Below, one piece after another: positions 17,347-26,062 of a DNA stretch of 64,000 nt; the first letter of the stretch is position 1; the number at the start of each line of letters is the position of its first letter. This DNA comes from Candidatus Phosphitivorax anaerolimi (GTDB taxonomy: Bacteria; Desulfobacterota; Desulfomonilia; UBA1062). The stretch spans positions 53,807 to 117,806 of the forward strand of contig MPOS01000036.1 in NCBI GenBank assembly GCA_001896555.1. The letters run 5' to 3'. The notes under the pieces are model-generated. The model was not told where the DNA came from and did no database searches. It worked only from the letters and a program-made list of their open reading frames with translations. The translations under genes and the position numbers were made by a program.

Positions 17347-18653
17347 ACGATCTCACACCCAAACAGATCGTAGCCGAGCTGGACAAGTATATCGTGGGCC
17401 AGGACAAGGCCAAAAAGGCGGTGGCCATCGCGCTGAGAAACCGCTGGCGGCGCCAGCGGGTGGCTGAGGACATGCGGGAGGACATCTATCCCAAGAACAT
17501 CATCCTCATCGGCCCCACCGGCGTGGGCAAGACCGAGATCGCCAGGAGGCTGGCCAGGCTCGCGGATGCCCCCTTCATCAAGGTCGAGGCCTCCAAATTC
17601 ACCGAGGTGGGGTATGTGGGCAGGGACGTGGAGTCCATTATCCGCGACCTCATGCGCATCGCCGTACAGATGGTGCAGCGCGAGGAGAGCGAGAAGGTCA
17701 AGGCCAAGGCCCGTGACATCGCCCAGGAGCGCGTGCTCGATTATCTGCTCCCGGTCCAGAAGGATGCCCAGGTACACGCGGACAGCAGGGAAAAGCTCCG
17801 CACCATGCTCAAGGAAGGCCTGCTCAACGACCGCATCATCGAGGTCGAGGCCCGGGAGACATCCATGCCCACCATCGAGATCTTCTCCGGCCAGGGCTTG
17901 GAGGAGATGGGCATCGATTTCAAGGAGATGTTCTCAAGCTTCCTGCCCAAGAAAACCCGGCGCAGGAAGATGAGCGTCAAGGATGCGCTCGAGTTTCTCG
18001 CGTCACGGGAGGTTTCCCGCCTGATCGACATGGACAAGGTCACCGAGGAGGCCAGGCGCCGCGTCGAAAACACGGGCATCGTCTTTGTGGACGAGCTCGA
18101 CAAGATCGCGGGCAGGGAATCCGCCCACGGCCCCGACGTATCGCGCGAGGGCGTGCAGCGCGACCTCCTGCCCATCGTGGAGGGGACCACGGTCAATACC
18201 AAGTTCGGCCCGGTCAGGACCGACCACATTCTCTTCATCGGTTCCGGCGCCTTCCACGTGAGCAAGCCGTCCGACCTCATCCCCGAGCTGCAGGGGAGGT
18301 TCCCCATCCGGGAGGAGCTCAATCCGCTGACCAGAGAAGACTTCGTTCGGATCCTGGTTGAGCCCAAGAACGCCCTGATCAAACAATACCAGGCCCTGCT
18401 CGCCACCGAGGGGATCGATCTGAGGGTCAGAGACGATGCGATCCAGGAGATCGCCCGGATCGCCCAGTACATCAACGATCACACGGAGAACATCGGCGCC
18501 AGGAGGCTCCATACGGTCCTGGAGAAACTCCTGGAAGATATCTCCTATGAGGGCGCCGATCTCTCGGGCACCATCGAGATAAATGCGGATTACGTGAACG
18601 AGCGGCTCGGGCCCATCATGCAGAAAGAAGACTTGAGCCGATACATTCTCTGA
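17343..18653 (+). CDS. hslU: HslUV protease ATPase subunit
   Basis: 436 aa AAA+ unfoldase (ClpY). Starts with [24 protein letters not shown]. Walker A is [25 protein letters not shown] follows, then a long intermediate (I) domain. Walker B is [12 protein letters not shown], and sensor-2 [19 protein letters not shown] is near the C-terminus, which ends in the usual short hydrophobic motif (DLSRYIL) that docks into HslV. ATGA overlap with hslV. Confidence 0.97.
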   Translation: MNDLTPKQIVAELDKYIVGQDKAKKAVAIALRNRWRRQRVAEDMREDIYPKNIILIGPTGVGKTEIARRLARLADAPFIKVEASKFTEVGYVGRDVESIIRDLMRIAVQMVQREESEKVKAKARDIAQERVLDYLLPVQKDAQVHADSREKLRTMLKEGLLNDRIIEVEARETSMPTIEIFSGQGLEEMGIDFKEMFSSFLPKKTRRRKMSVKDALEFLASREVSRLIDMDKVTEEARRRVENTGIVFVDELDKIAGRESAHGPDVSREGVQRDLLPIVEGTTVNTKFGPVRTDHILFIGSGAFHVSKPSDLIPELQGRFPIREELNPLTREDFVRILVEPKNALIKQYQALLATEGIDLRVRDDAIQEIARIAQYINDHTENIGARRLHTVLEKLLEDISYEGADLSGTIEINADYVNERLGPIMQKEDLSRYIL

Positions 18654-18714
18654 TCCTTCGCGCCTGAGAATCAGTAGTAAGGTCAAATCTCAACCCTGAC
18701 GTCAGAAGGGAAAC

Positions 18715-18770
18715 GGCTGCGCCCGGCAGGAAGACGCTGTCTGGCGCTTCCCGCAGACGGGCGTACAGCC
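18715..18770 (+). other. Strong nested hairpin in the hslU to yhaM intergenic region
   Basis: Arms GGCTG (18715-18719) and CGCCCG (18720-18725) pair with CGGGCG (18758-18763) and CAGCC (18766-18770). Inside, GGAAG-A-CGC (18729-18737) pairs with GCGCTTCC (18744-18751). A 10-bp palindrome CTGACGTCAG lies at 18696-18705. A terminator for hslU or a structured leader for the next gene are both possible. Confidence 0.5.
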
Positions 18771-18872
18771 TGCCTTTCCCCGGGACAGTGCGCTTGAGTC
18801 TGCCTTTTCTGTCTTTTTCCTCCTGCAGATATCCTCCAAGCTGTGATAAAATGTGTGTATAGAGGAGGATAT

Positions 18873-19844
18873 ATGATACCGAAGGGCCAGTTTGTCACGG
18901 ACTGCCGTGACGGTGATTCCATACGGGCGGTTTTCTTGATCTCGCAGTGCAGGCTCCTGACGGCGCGCAACGGCAAGCCGTATGCAAAGCTCCTGCTCAC
19001 CGACAAGAGCGGCGACATCACGGGGTTTCTCTGGGAGGATGCCCGCCAGCAGATATCGGACATCTGCCAGGGAGATGTAGTGGGGGTCAGGGGAATCGTG
19101 GAGTCCTATGACGGAAGGCTTCAGATCAAGGTCGAGAAGGTCATGAAGCTGGACGAGGACAAGGTCGATCTGAGCACGCTGATCGCCACCACCAGCCGCG
19201 ACATCCCTGCCATGGCGGCGGAGCTCGACACCCACGTGGCCGGGATCAGGAGTGTGCACCTACGGCGTCTCATCGATGAGATCTTTGCCTGCGAGGGAGT
19301 CAAAGAGGCATTTCACAAAGCGCCTGCGGCAAAGGGGATTCATCACAACTATATCGGCGGCCTGCTGGAGCACACCCTGTCCATTCTCAGGCTTATCCAA
19401 TGCATTTTCCCTCTCTACCAGCACCTGGGCATAAACCGGGACCTTCTTGTGGCAGGAGCCCTGCTGCACGATGTCGGGAAGATCTATGAATACTCCTTCA
19501 ACCGCTTCATCGACATGACCCCCATGGGCCGGCTCATCGGCCACATTTACCTCTCCGCCAACATGGCGGACCAGGCCATTTCCCGGATTCCGGGGTTCCC
19601 GGACGAGCTGAGGCTCCAGCTGCTCCACATGATTCTCGGCCATCACGGGCAGCTGGAATTCGGTTCGCCCAAGCTGCCCATGACGCGCGAAGCACTCCTG
19701 CTCCATATGCTCGACGATCTCGACGCCAAGATCACGGGATTTTCTTCCATCATCGAAGCCACGCCCGAGGAAGAGGAATTCAGCTCTTTTTCGAGCATCT
19801 ACAACCGTTTTCTGTATACCCGCGTATATGAGGAGAGCGAGTGA
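18873..19844 (+). CDS. OB-fold/HD-domain nuclease, YhaM-like
   Basis: About 323 aa. Residues about 10-95 form an OB-fold nucleic-acid binding domain (KPYAKLLLTDKSGDITGFLWED is typical). The rest is an HD-type phosphohydrolase domain with HHNYIGGLLEHTLSI, the metal-binding HD in ALLHDVGKIYEY, and ILGHHGQLEFGSPK. The domain order is that of YhaM (CbfA), a 3'-5' exoribonuclease in Firmicutes. The strong site AGAGGAGGA just upstream selects ATG 18873 over the earlier GTG 18843. Confidence 0.87.
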   Translation: MIPKGQFVTDCRDGDSIRAVFLISQCRLLTARNGKPYAKLLLTDKSGDITGFLWEDARQQISDICQGDVVGVRGIVESYDGRLQIKVEKVMKLDEDKVDLSTLIATTSRDIPAMAAELDTHVAGIRSVHLRRLIDEIFACEGVKEAFHKAPAAKGIHHNYIGGLLEHTLSILRLIQCIFPLYQHLGINRDLLVAGALLHDVGKIYEYSFNRFIDMTPMGRLIGHIYLSANMADQAISRIPGFPDELRLQLLHMILGHHGQLEFGSPKLPMTREALLLHMLDDLDAKITGFSSIIEATPEEEEFSSFSSIYNRFLYTRVYEESE

Positions 19845-19895
19845 ACCGGCTGCCCTGATAAGGACGGCCCTTTGAGGATGAACGGGAGGTGGATC

Positions 19896-20474
19896 ATGGA
19901 AAGAAAGATCAGCGAAGAACAGGGGCAGGCGCTGGTGAAGCTGGCGAGGAAGACCCTGGCGGATTATCTGGGGACCTCGCCGGCCGGGCAGGATGACACG
20001 ATGGAGATCCTCAAAGACAACGCCCTGAACATGAAGCGCGGGGTGTTCGTCACCCTGCACAAGAAGGGGCAGCTCAGGGGGTGCATCGGCTTTCTCGATG
20101 CCCGCGAGCCGGTAGTCGAAGCAGTGAGGCAAAACGCGATCAATGCTGCGTTCCGCGATCCCCGGTTCAGCCCGCTGAAGCCCTCTGAGCTTGGCGAGAT
20201 CGACATCGAGGTGAGTGTGCTCACCGAACCTGCAGTGCTCGAGTATACGGACTCCCAAGACCTCATGGAAAGGCTCAGGCCCGGGATCGACGGGGTTATT
20301 ATCCGCCAAGGGTTCGCCACGGCCACCTTTCTGCCCCAAGTGTGGGAGCAGCTCCCCGACAAAGAGGAGTTCCTCTGTCAGCTCTGTCTCAAGGCAGGAC
20401 TGTCCGCGCATGCGTGGCGTAAAGCCGGGGTCGAGGTCCTCACCTACCAGGTCCAGTACTTCGGAGAGAAATAG
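19896..20474 (+). CDS. amrA: AMMECR1-domain protein (AmmeMemoRadiSam system protein A)
   Basis: 192 aa, nearly all one AMMECR1 domain with the family hallmark LRGCIGFLDAREP (about residues 60-72) and FRDPRFSPLKPSEL. In many bacteria it is linked to a Memo-family protein and a radical SAM enzyme; neither partner is here. Biochemical function is not established. ATG 19896 is preceded by GGGAGG; the TTG at 19872 is less likely. Confidence 0.88.
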   Translation: MERKISEEQGQALVKLARKTLADYLGTSPAGQDDTMEILKDNALNMKRGVFVTLHKKGQLRGCIGFLDAREPVVEAVRQNAINAAFRDPRFSPLKPSELGEIDIEVSVLTEPAVLEYTDSQDLMERLRPGIDGVIIRQGFATATFLPQVWEQLPDKEEFLCQLCLKAGLSAHAWRKAGVEVLTYQVQYFGEK

Positions 20475-20557
20475 CCTTCATGCCGCCAAGGCTGCGGAGG
20501 GCAGGACCTCTGAGGGGATGGTTCCGGAGAACGGGTAATCTCATCAGGTAGTTCCAA

Positions 20558-20601
20558 GGGCGGGTCTCTCCGCACGCCCTCTTTAGAGTCGGGGGTTTTT
20601 T
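20558..20601 (+). terminator. Candidate terminator after the AMMECR1 gene
   Basis: GGGCG (20558-20562) can pair with CGCCC (20575-20579), followed by a G5T6 stretch at 20591-20601. It lies between convergent genes; the stem is short, so confidence is modest. Confidence 0.35.
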
Positions 20602-20633
20602 AAGCAGTACGTTTCTATCTAATGGGCGTCCGA

Positions 20634-21623
20634 TCAGGAGATTACGAGCCAGCGGTACTCACGGATGTGGTCCAGGAGCTCGTAGATGATCTCGTGGTCC
20701 TCAGTGTCACAGGCGCGCAGCCTGAATATCGTCTCCAGGTTCTTTCCCTTTCTCACCGGGATGAGGTCGAGCAGGGCCCCGGTCCTGGCTGTTCTGCCAT
20801 GAGCCCGGGCGACCTTCACCAGGTGTGAGAACCTGATCGTATACTCGCTGTGCCGAAAGAGTTTTATCTCGCGGGGGTAGGCGTCGAGGTCAAGGTCTCG
20901 CGCGAGATATGCCATGTCGTCCGGAATGACGGGGTCAGAGGAGTGCTCGGTGAGCAGCGCCGGAATACCGGTGCGGCAGAGGGCCTCCACGAGCCTGATA
21001 GCCCCGATGTTGAGGTTGAAGGGCACTGCCGGGATATCCAGGTCATAGGCCCTGATAAGCTCTTCCGCCTCGGGAGGCATATGCGAGGGATCGATCCCGG
21101 TGAGGGTGTCAAGGTCCCCCATGACCTCATTGACGATGAAGAGGTCGACCCCGGCAACGGCCCCAAGGAGCTCGTGGATGTCTCCCCGTATGGAGGTGAT
21201 GCGGGACTTCCATGGGCTGAGCCGGTCACGCTGCCTCTTGAGGAGGCTTAAGGAGAGATCGATCATGTACACCCGCTCGATCCGGTTCTCATGGCTGCCG
21301 AGCAGCCCATGCATGAGACTCCCATATCCCCCTCCCACCTCGCAGACGGTTGCCCGGTCTTTCAGTAGGCCCATACGCACGAGAAAATCGCCCACCATGG
21401 CACCATAGCTCGACGGTTTTTCCAGGATGATGCCATAGGGGGAGCCAGGACCTGAAAACGACTCGCAGATGGTGAATTCGCTCATCAGATCGACGGGGGT
21501 GAACCGGTGATAATCCGCTGTGGTGCTCAACCTCGCCGCACCATCGGCGCCGCGGGAGGATGTTACGGAGCCTTCTCCTGATTTCGGGCCGTCGTGGATT
21601 GCCATGGGGTCGAATCTATACAT
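20634..21623 (-). CDS. Class I SAM-dependent methyltransferase, unknown substrate
   Basis: About 329 aa, soluble. The SAM-binding motif I is VCEVGGGYGSLMHGLL, with an acidic strand-2 end in VYMIDLSLSLLKRQ and a motif IV-like VDLFIVNEVMGDLDTL. The C-terminal half (SDPVIPDDMAYLARD, TIRFSHLVKVAR) is not one I can assign. ATG 21623 has AGGA six bases upstream; the open frame to 21962 runs through the divergent degP promoter and start and is discounted. No biosynthetic neighbours hint at the substrate. Confidence 0.75.
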   Translation of the reverse strand: MYRFDPMAIHDGPKSGEGSVTSSRGADGAARLSTTADYHRFTPVDLMSEFTICESFSGPGSPYGIILEKPSSYGAMVGDFLVRMGLLKDRATVCEVGGGYGSLMHGLLGSHENRIERVYMIDLSLSLLKRQRDRLSPWKSRITSIRGDIHELLGAVAGVDLFIVNEVMGDLDTLTGIDPSHMPPEAEELIRAYDLDIPAVPFNLNIGAIRLVEALCRTGIPALLTEHSSDPVIPDDMAYLARDLDLDAYPREIKLFRHSEYTIRFSHLVKVARAHGRTARTGALLDLIPVRKGKNLETIFRLRACDTEDHEIIYELLDHIREYRWLVIS

Positions 21624-21651
21624 GAAATCCTGGTCAGTGTACAGGATCAAC

Positions 21652-21679
21652 TTGAGTAAGGTTGCGGATTTGTTATAAG
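21652..21679 (+). promoter_or_regulatory. Candidate sigma-70 promoter for the DegP-type protease
   Basis: TTGAGT (21652-21657), 16 bases, TATAAG (21674-21679), 37 bases before the ATG at 21717. Confidence 0.55.
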
Positions 21680-21716
21680 GTAATTGCATGAGGAGGAAAG
21701 GTGAGGTGATACCCGT

Positions 21717-23102
21717 ATGCGCATGACGATAAGGTCTGTATCGGCGGCGATCGTCACCCTTTTTCTGATTCCCTTGGCGGCTCATGCACAAGGATCGCAA
21801 CCCTTGGAACGGAACTGGATCGAGGAGGTGGCCGAGCAGGTCCTGCCCTCGGTCGTGAATATCTCCTCGGTAAAGAAGGTAACAGTCAACCGCTCTCCGC
21901 TGTTTTCCGATCCCTTTTTCCGGGACTTCTTCGGCGACGGTATCCCCAGGGAGCGGGTGCAACAGGCCCTGGGGTCAGGTGTTATCGTGTCCGGGGACGG
22001 GTACATCGTCACCAGCAACCATGTGGTCAGCGGGGCGGACGAGGTCGAGGTCCGTCTTTCCGACGAGCGGGTGTTCACGGCAAAGATCATCGGCAATGAT
22101 CCCAAGAGCGATGTTGCCGTCATCAAGATCGATGCGAAGGATCTCCCGGTGATCAAGATCGGGAAATCGTCGAATCTGCGGATCGGCAGTTATGTTCTCG
22201 CACTGGGCAACCCGTACGGCCTTGCAGGCACGGTCACGCACGGGATCATCAGCGCCCTGGGGCGCTCGGGCCTGGGCATTACGGAGTATGAGAATTTCAT
22301 TCAGACCGATGCACCCATCAATCCCGGCAATTCAGGGGGCGCCCTGGTCAACATGGATGGCGAGCTCATCGGAATCAATACAGCGATCCTCTCCCAGACA
22401 GGCGGCAACATAGGGATCGGGTTTGCCATCCCGGTCGACCTCGTGATGGATATCGTCGAAAGCCTCCGGAAGTACGGGAGGGTCGTCAGGGGGTGGCTGG
22501 GGGTAACGGTGCAGGAGATCACGCCTGAGATCGCCGAGGCAATGGAGCTTAAGACCCCGCGGGGGGTGCTCATCGCGGATGTCATCAAGGGCTCTCCCGC
22601 TGCAGAGGCCGGGATCAGGCAGGGAGATGTGGTGGTTTCCATCAACGGCAAAGAGGTGAACGACCCATCGGCCCTGCAGTTTCTCGTCTCGGAGATCGCC
22701 CCGGGAACAAAGGTGCCGGTCACCGTCATCAGGAACGGGAGCAGAAAGAGCGTGACCGTCACCATCGGAGACCTCTCGGAGGCCGAGGTTCCCCGGGATA
22801 CGTATCTGGTGGAGGACAACCGGTTTCTCGAAGGGGCCAGGATCGCTGAATTGAGCCCTCCACTGCGCGAATCCCTGGAGGTGCCCAACAACGTCGATGG
22901 AGTGGTCGTGGCGGGCGTCGAGAGCAACTCCCCCGCCTCCAGCACCGGCCTGCGGCCGGGAGACGTGATCGTCGCCATCAACGGAAGGAAGATCGCCGGT
23001 ATTTCCGAGTTCAAGCAGCTCCTCCAGTCTGTCAACGGCAGACGGATGGAGATCAGCATATACCGGCAGGGTATGATTCTGAATATGACCCTCATCAGGT
23101 GA
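21717..23102 (+). CDS. degP: Periplasmic serine protease/chaperone, Do (DegP/HtrA) family
   Basis: 461 aa with a signal peptide ending AAHAQG. Chymotrypsin-like domain with the triad His in TSNHVVSGADEVEV, Asp in KSDVAVIKID, Ser in PINPGNSGGALVN. Two PDZ domains follow: WLGVTVQEITPEIAEAM (about 260-350) and VVVAGVESNSPASSTGLRPGDVI (about 390-461). This is the full-length Do architecture (two PDZ), unlike DegS. It degrades or refolds misfolded envelope proteins. GAGGTGA lies before ATG 21717. DegP versus DegQ cannot be distinguished. Confidence 0.95.
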   Translation: MRMTIRSVSAAIVTLFLIPLAAHAQGSQPLERNWIEEVAEQVLPSVVNISSVKKVTVNRSPLFSDPFFRDFFGDGIPRERVQQALGSGVIVSGDGYIVTSNHVVSGADEVEVRLSDERVFTAKIIGNDPKSDVAVIKIDAKDLPVIKIGKSSNLRIGSYVLALGNPYGLAGTVTHGIISALGRSGLGITEYENFIQTDAPINPGNSGGALVNMDGELIGINTAILSQTGGNIGIGFAIPVDLVMDIVESLRKYGRVVRGWLGVTVQEITPEIAEAMELKTPRGVLIADVIKGSPAAEAGIRQGDVVVSINGKEVNDPSALQFLVSEIAPGTKVPVTVIRNGSRKSVTVTIGDLSEAEVPRDTYLVEDNRFLEGARIAELSPPLRESLEVPNNVDGVVVAGVESNSPASSTGLRPGDVIVAINGRKIAGISEFKQLLQSVNGRRMEISIYRQGMILNMTLIR

Positions 23103-23253
23103 GCATTGCCTAAAGGGTGCCTTTTTGCATATGCAGCAGGCAGAGGCTGCCTGTGAGCGATGCCGCCTCAAGAGACTTTTTTATTTCCGGGGATAAGTTC
23201 CGGGTGACGATGGAGAGAACGGAATACCCGGTAAAAATTTGACGGAGCAGCGA

Positions 23254-23706
23254 ATGCGTGCAGTGATCCAGCGGGTGAAGCAGGCGTCAGTGAAGGTAGG
23301 CGGAGAGGAGATATCGCGCATCGGGGAGGGGCTGTGCTGCCTCGTGGGCGTCGAGACGGGTGACGGCGAGCGCGATGTGGACTACATTGCCCGGAAGATC
23401 TGCGGTCTAAGGGTCTTCGACGATGAGCAGGGAGTGATGAATCTCGATGTGGGGCAGATCAAGGGAGAGATCCTCCTCATCTCCCAGTTCACCCTCCTGG
23501 GCGATACCCGAAGGGGAAAGCGCCCGTCCTATTTCACGGCAGAGCAGCCCGACAGGGCTTCAGAGTTGTTTGAGGATACGGTGAAGCTGGTTTCCGCACT
23601 GCACGACGGCAAGGTCGCGACCGGCAGATTCCAAACCGACATGGAGGTCCACATCGTCAATAACGGCCCGGTCACCATCCTCATGGACAGCAGAAAGATT
23701 TTCTAA
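23254..23706 (+). CDS. dtd: D-aminoacyl-tRNA deacylase
   Basis: 150 aa. Hydrolyses D-amino acids (and misacylated Gly) from tRNA. The two active-site motifs are present: SQFTLLGDTRRGKRPSY (the SQFTL motif) and HIVNNGPVTILMDS (the NxGPVT motif). MRAVIQRVKQASV fixes the start at ATG 23254; the upstream TTG (23239) is unnecessary. Confidence 0.96.
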   Translation: MRAVIQRVKQASVKVGGEEISRIGEGLCCLVGVETGDGERDVDYIARKICGLRVFDDEQGVMNLDVGQIKGEILLISQFTLLGDTRRGKRPSYFTAEQPDRASELFEDTVKLVSALHDGKVATGRFQTDMEVHIVNNGPVTILMDSRKIF

Positions 23707-23729
23707 AACAAGGCGCCTCGTCAGGGTCT

Positions 23730-24080
23730 TTATCCCCTGAGCGCGTTGATCCGCTCCAGCAGCTTGTCTTCAGGCATGGCGCCCACGATGTCTCCGGCCT
23801 TTACGCCGTCCTTGAACACCAGCAGGTTGGGGATGGAGCGGATGCCGTACCGAGAGGCGGTCTCTCTGTTCTTGTCCACGTCGATCTTGGCGAAGACGAT
23901 GTCACCCTGGTGCTTCTTTGCCAGGCTCTCGATGACCGGGCCCAGCATTCTGCAGGGTCCGCACCACTCGGCCCAGCAGTCCACGACAAGAAACGGATAT
24001 TTGTTTATAGCCTGATCCAGCGTGTCGTCATTGAGCTCGATGGGATAGTCCGGATTTTCCACGAAAGTCCCCTCAGCCAT
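23730..24080 (-). CDS. trxA: Thioredoxin
   Basis: 116 aa with the classical active site AEWCGPCRML (WCGPC) and the cis-Pro region GIRSIPNLLVFKDG. GGAGAT precedes ATG 24080. It is 26 bases downstream of trxB in an arsR-trxB-trxA operon, so it is the probable direct substrate of that reductase. Confidence 0.97.
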   Translation of the reverse strand: MAEGTFVENPDYPIELNDDTLDQAINKYPFLVVDCWAEWCGPCRMLGPVIESLAKKHQGDIVFAKIDVDKNRETASRYGIRSIPNLLVFKDGVKAGDIVGAMPEDKLLERINALRG

Positions 24081-24106
24081 GTTTATCTCCTTTCTTTCTT
24101 GCGATC

Positions 24107-25066
24107 TCAGGAGAGCGCCCAGGCACCGTAGGCGTTCCCTTTGAGATCCTGGACATACTGCTCTGCAGCGAATGCAGCCGTGGCCCCGTCTCCGCAGGCC
24201 GTGATCACCTGCCTGAGCAGCTTCCTCGTGCAATCGCCGCAGGCGAATATTCCCGGCGCCGAAGTCTTCATCTCACCGTCAACAATAACATACCCGCTTT
24301 CATCGCATTCCACCACATCCCTGACGAACGCGGTGTTCGGGATATACCCGGTAAAGACGAACACCCCTTCGACCTCCAATGTCCTTTTTTTCGAAGGGTC
24401 TTCCACATCGGAGATCCTTACGGCCTTTACCAGGGTTTCGCCCAGGATTTCTTCCACAACCGAGTTCCAGGCAAAGTCGATCTTCTCGTGCGCAGCCGCC
24501 CTTTCCTGGAGAATCCGGGATGCCCGAAGCCGGTCGCGGCGGTGAATGATGGTGACCCGGGAGGCAAAACGGGTGAGGAAGAGCGCCTCCTGGACAGCCG
24601 TGTTTCCGCCGCCCACAACCGCCACGGGGACGTCACGGTAGAACGGCCCGTCACAGGTCGCACAATATGATACGCCTTTTCCTGTGTATTCGCTCTCGCC
24701 GGGGACGTTCAGGCGTGCGTACCCGGTTCCGGTGGCAAGGATCACGGCCAGCGCATCGTATGAGCCCTTCCCGGTTTTCACCCGCCAGATATCCTTGGAG
24801 TCGCGGGATGCACGCTCAAGGGAAACCACGTCGTCCTCCACAGTCTCCAGTCCGAACATCCCGGCCTGCTTGGTGAAGCGCTCGATGAGCTCGTATCCGG
24901 AGATTCCTCCCGGAAAGCCGGGGTAATTCTCTACGATGTCCGTGGTCGTGATCAGGCTTGGATTGACCTGGCTGGTGAGCATGAGTGTCTTCATCCTGGA
25001 TCGTGATGCATAAATCCCCGCGGTCAGCCCCCCGGGCCCTGAGCCCACGATGATGATGTCGTACAT
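24107..25066 (-). CDS. trxB: Thioredoxin reductase
   Basis: 319 aa FAD flavoprotein. FAD site IIVGSGPGGLTAGIYASR; redox-active CATCDGPF (C-x2-C); the pyridine-nucleotide motif VVGGGNTAVQEALFL is followed by HRRDRLRA, whose HRRxxxR pattern implies NADPH. The C-terminal FAD motif is GIFACGDCTRKLLRQV; the normal form reads GD-x-R/T-x-K, here with an extra Cys (GDCTRK). It reduces TrxA of the same operon. Confidence 0.96.
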   Translation of the reverse strand: MYDIIIVGSGPGGLTAGIYASRSRMKTLMLTSQVNPSLITTTDIVENYPGFPGGISGYELIERFTKQAGMFGLETVEDDVVSLERASRDSKDIWRVKTGKGSYDALAVILATGTGYARLNVPGESEYTGKGVSYCATCDGPFYRDVPVAVVGGGNTAVQEALFLTRFASRVTIIHRRDRLRASRILQERAAAHEKIDFAWNSVVEEILGETLVKAVRISDVEDPSKKRTLEVEGVFVFTGYIPNTAFVRDVVECDESGYVIVDGEMKTSAPGIFACGDCTRKLLRQVITACGDGATAAFAAEQYVQDLKGNAYGAWALS

Positions 25067-25083
25067 GTATGCGTCCTTTCTAT

Positions 25084-25356
25084 CTATTGGTAACGCTCGA
25101 GGATATCAAGCAGCTGTTCGATCTTTTTCGGCTCCTTGAGGAAGTAGCATTTGAGGTTCCCCTTCCTTATGCAGTCGACGATCCCGTTTATTTTCAGTAT
25201 GGAGAGATGCTGAGAGGCATTGGCCTGGCGGATATTCAGGGTGCTTTCCACCTCCCCCACACACTTCTGGCCGTGGATGAGCTCCCGGGCGATCATGAGC
25301 CTCACCGGATGACCCAGGGCCTTGAGATAAGAAGCAGTCATCTCATTACGCGACAT
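25084..25356 (-). CDS. ArsR/SmtB-family repressor
   Basis: 90 aa winged-helix regulator. LKALGHPVRLMIARELIHGQKCVGEVES is the typical helix 1-3 region, with NIRQANASQHLSILKINGIV as recognition helix and wing entry. A Cys in the alpha-3 position (QKCVGEVE) plus two Cys in the wing (VDCIRKGNLKCYFL) could sense metal, sulfide or redox state. It is the first gene of the trxB-trxA operon, so autoregulated control of thioredoxin is a reasonable inference. Confidence 0.88.
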   Translation of the reverse strand: MSRNEMTASYLKALGHPVRLMIARELIHGQKCVGEVESTLNIRQANASQHLSILKINGIVDCIRKGNLKCYFLKEPKKIEQLLDILERYQ

Positions 25357-25387
25357 ACTGCAATCCTTTTAAATTAAAATTATTTTC

Positions 25388-25416
25388 ATATTCATACACA
25401 ATAAAAAGTCTGTCAA
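25388..25416 (-). promoter_or_regulatory. Weak candidate promoter for arsR-trxB-trxA
   Basis: Reverse strand has TTGACA (25416-25411). With a 17-base spacer the -10 would be GAATAT (25393-25388), a poor match, in a very AT-rich stretch. Confidence 0.35.
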
Positions 25417-25419
25417 TTC

Positions 25420-25449
25420 TTGATTTCTCCAGTCTGCAAGTAGTATGCT
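25420..25449 (+). promoter_or_regulatory. Candidate promoter for the lipoprotein/CsgG operon
   Basis: TTGATT (25420-25425), 18 bases, TATGCT (25444-25449), 39 bases before ATG 25489. Confidence 0.4.
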
Positions 25450-25488
25450 TAAAATACATGATAGAAACTATTTCCCGGGGGTCAAGAT

Positions 25489-26025
25489 ATGAAGAGACTT
25501 TTGACCGCACTGACCGTCCTTCTGGTGCTCGTTCCCACCCTCTGCTCTGCGGAAGGGTATGTCATGGTCAACTACGGAATCGGCGGTGATATCGACGAGC
25601 CCAGCCTCGGTGTCGAGATGGGGGGGATCTTTCTCTCCCGGCTGCATCCCGAAGGCGGGGCGGTCAGCTTCGGCCTGGGGGTGAGCGTTGCCGACACGGA
25701 CGAGGATATCCCGGCCACAGTATTCTCTCCCCCTGCTGGCTTTGACCAATTCATCGAATACAATGACGGCAACGAGCAGGAGGTGTATGTCAGCATCGGG
25801 GCCGAGATGATCCCCGCCCTCTTCGCCGTGGGAGGCATAGGTTATTCCGGCCAGGACACCGTGCTCATCGGGAGGTCCGGGGATCAATTCTTTGAAGTGG
25901 ACTCTGAAAGCGACAACAACGTCACCTGGATGCTCGGCATGCGCTATATCATCCAGGGCCTGAACGTCGGTCTGGGGTATCACTCCCGGCGCGGGATCCT
26001 GGCAGGCGTCGGCGTCGCGTTCTGA
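25489..26025 (+). CDS. Predicted small outer-membrane beta-barrel protein
   Basis: 178 aa. Signal peptide (about 1-21, KRLLTALTVLLVLVPTLCSA). The mature part is Gly-rich with alternating hydrophobic/polar strands (SLGVEMGGIFLSRL, AVSFGLGVSVADTD, VYVSIGAEMIPALFAVGGIGY, LNVGLGYHSRRG) and ends in Phe (GVGVAF), as expected of an 8-stranded OmpA/OmpW-like barrel. I do not recognise a named family. It heads a five-gene operon with lipoproteins (38 bases to the next gene). Confidence 0.7.
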   Translation: MKRLLTALTVLLVLVPTLCSAEGYVMVNYGIGGDIDEPSLGVEMGGIFLSRLHPEGGAVSFGLGVSVADTDEDIPATVFSPPAGFDQFIEYNDGNEQEVYVSIGAEMIPALFAVGGIGYSGQDTVLIGRSGDQFFEVDSESDNNVTWMLGMRYIIQGLNVGLGYHSRRGILAGVGVAF

Positions 26026-26062
26026 CCCTTTTTTACGACAAGGGTTTCACGAGGAGAATTGC

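Noticed and set aside
20634..21962. 442-codon version of the methyltransferase
   Set aside because: The first 113 codons run through the divergent degP promoter and start and lack homology; ATG 21623 has a binding site.
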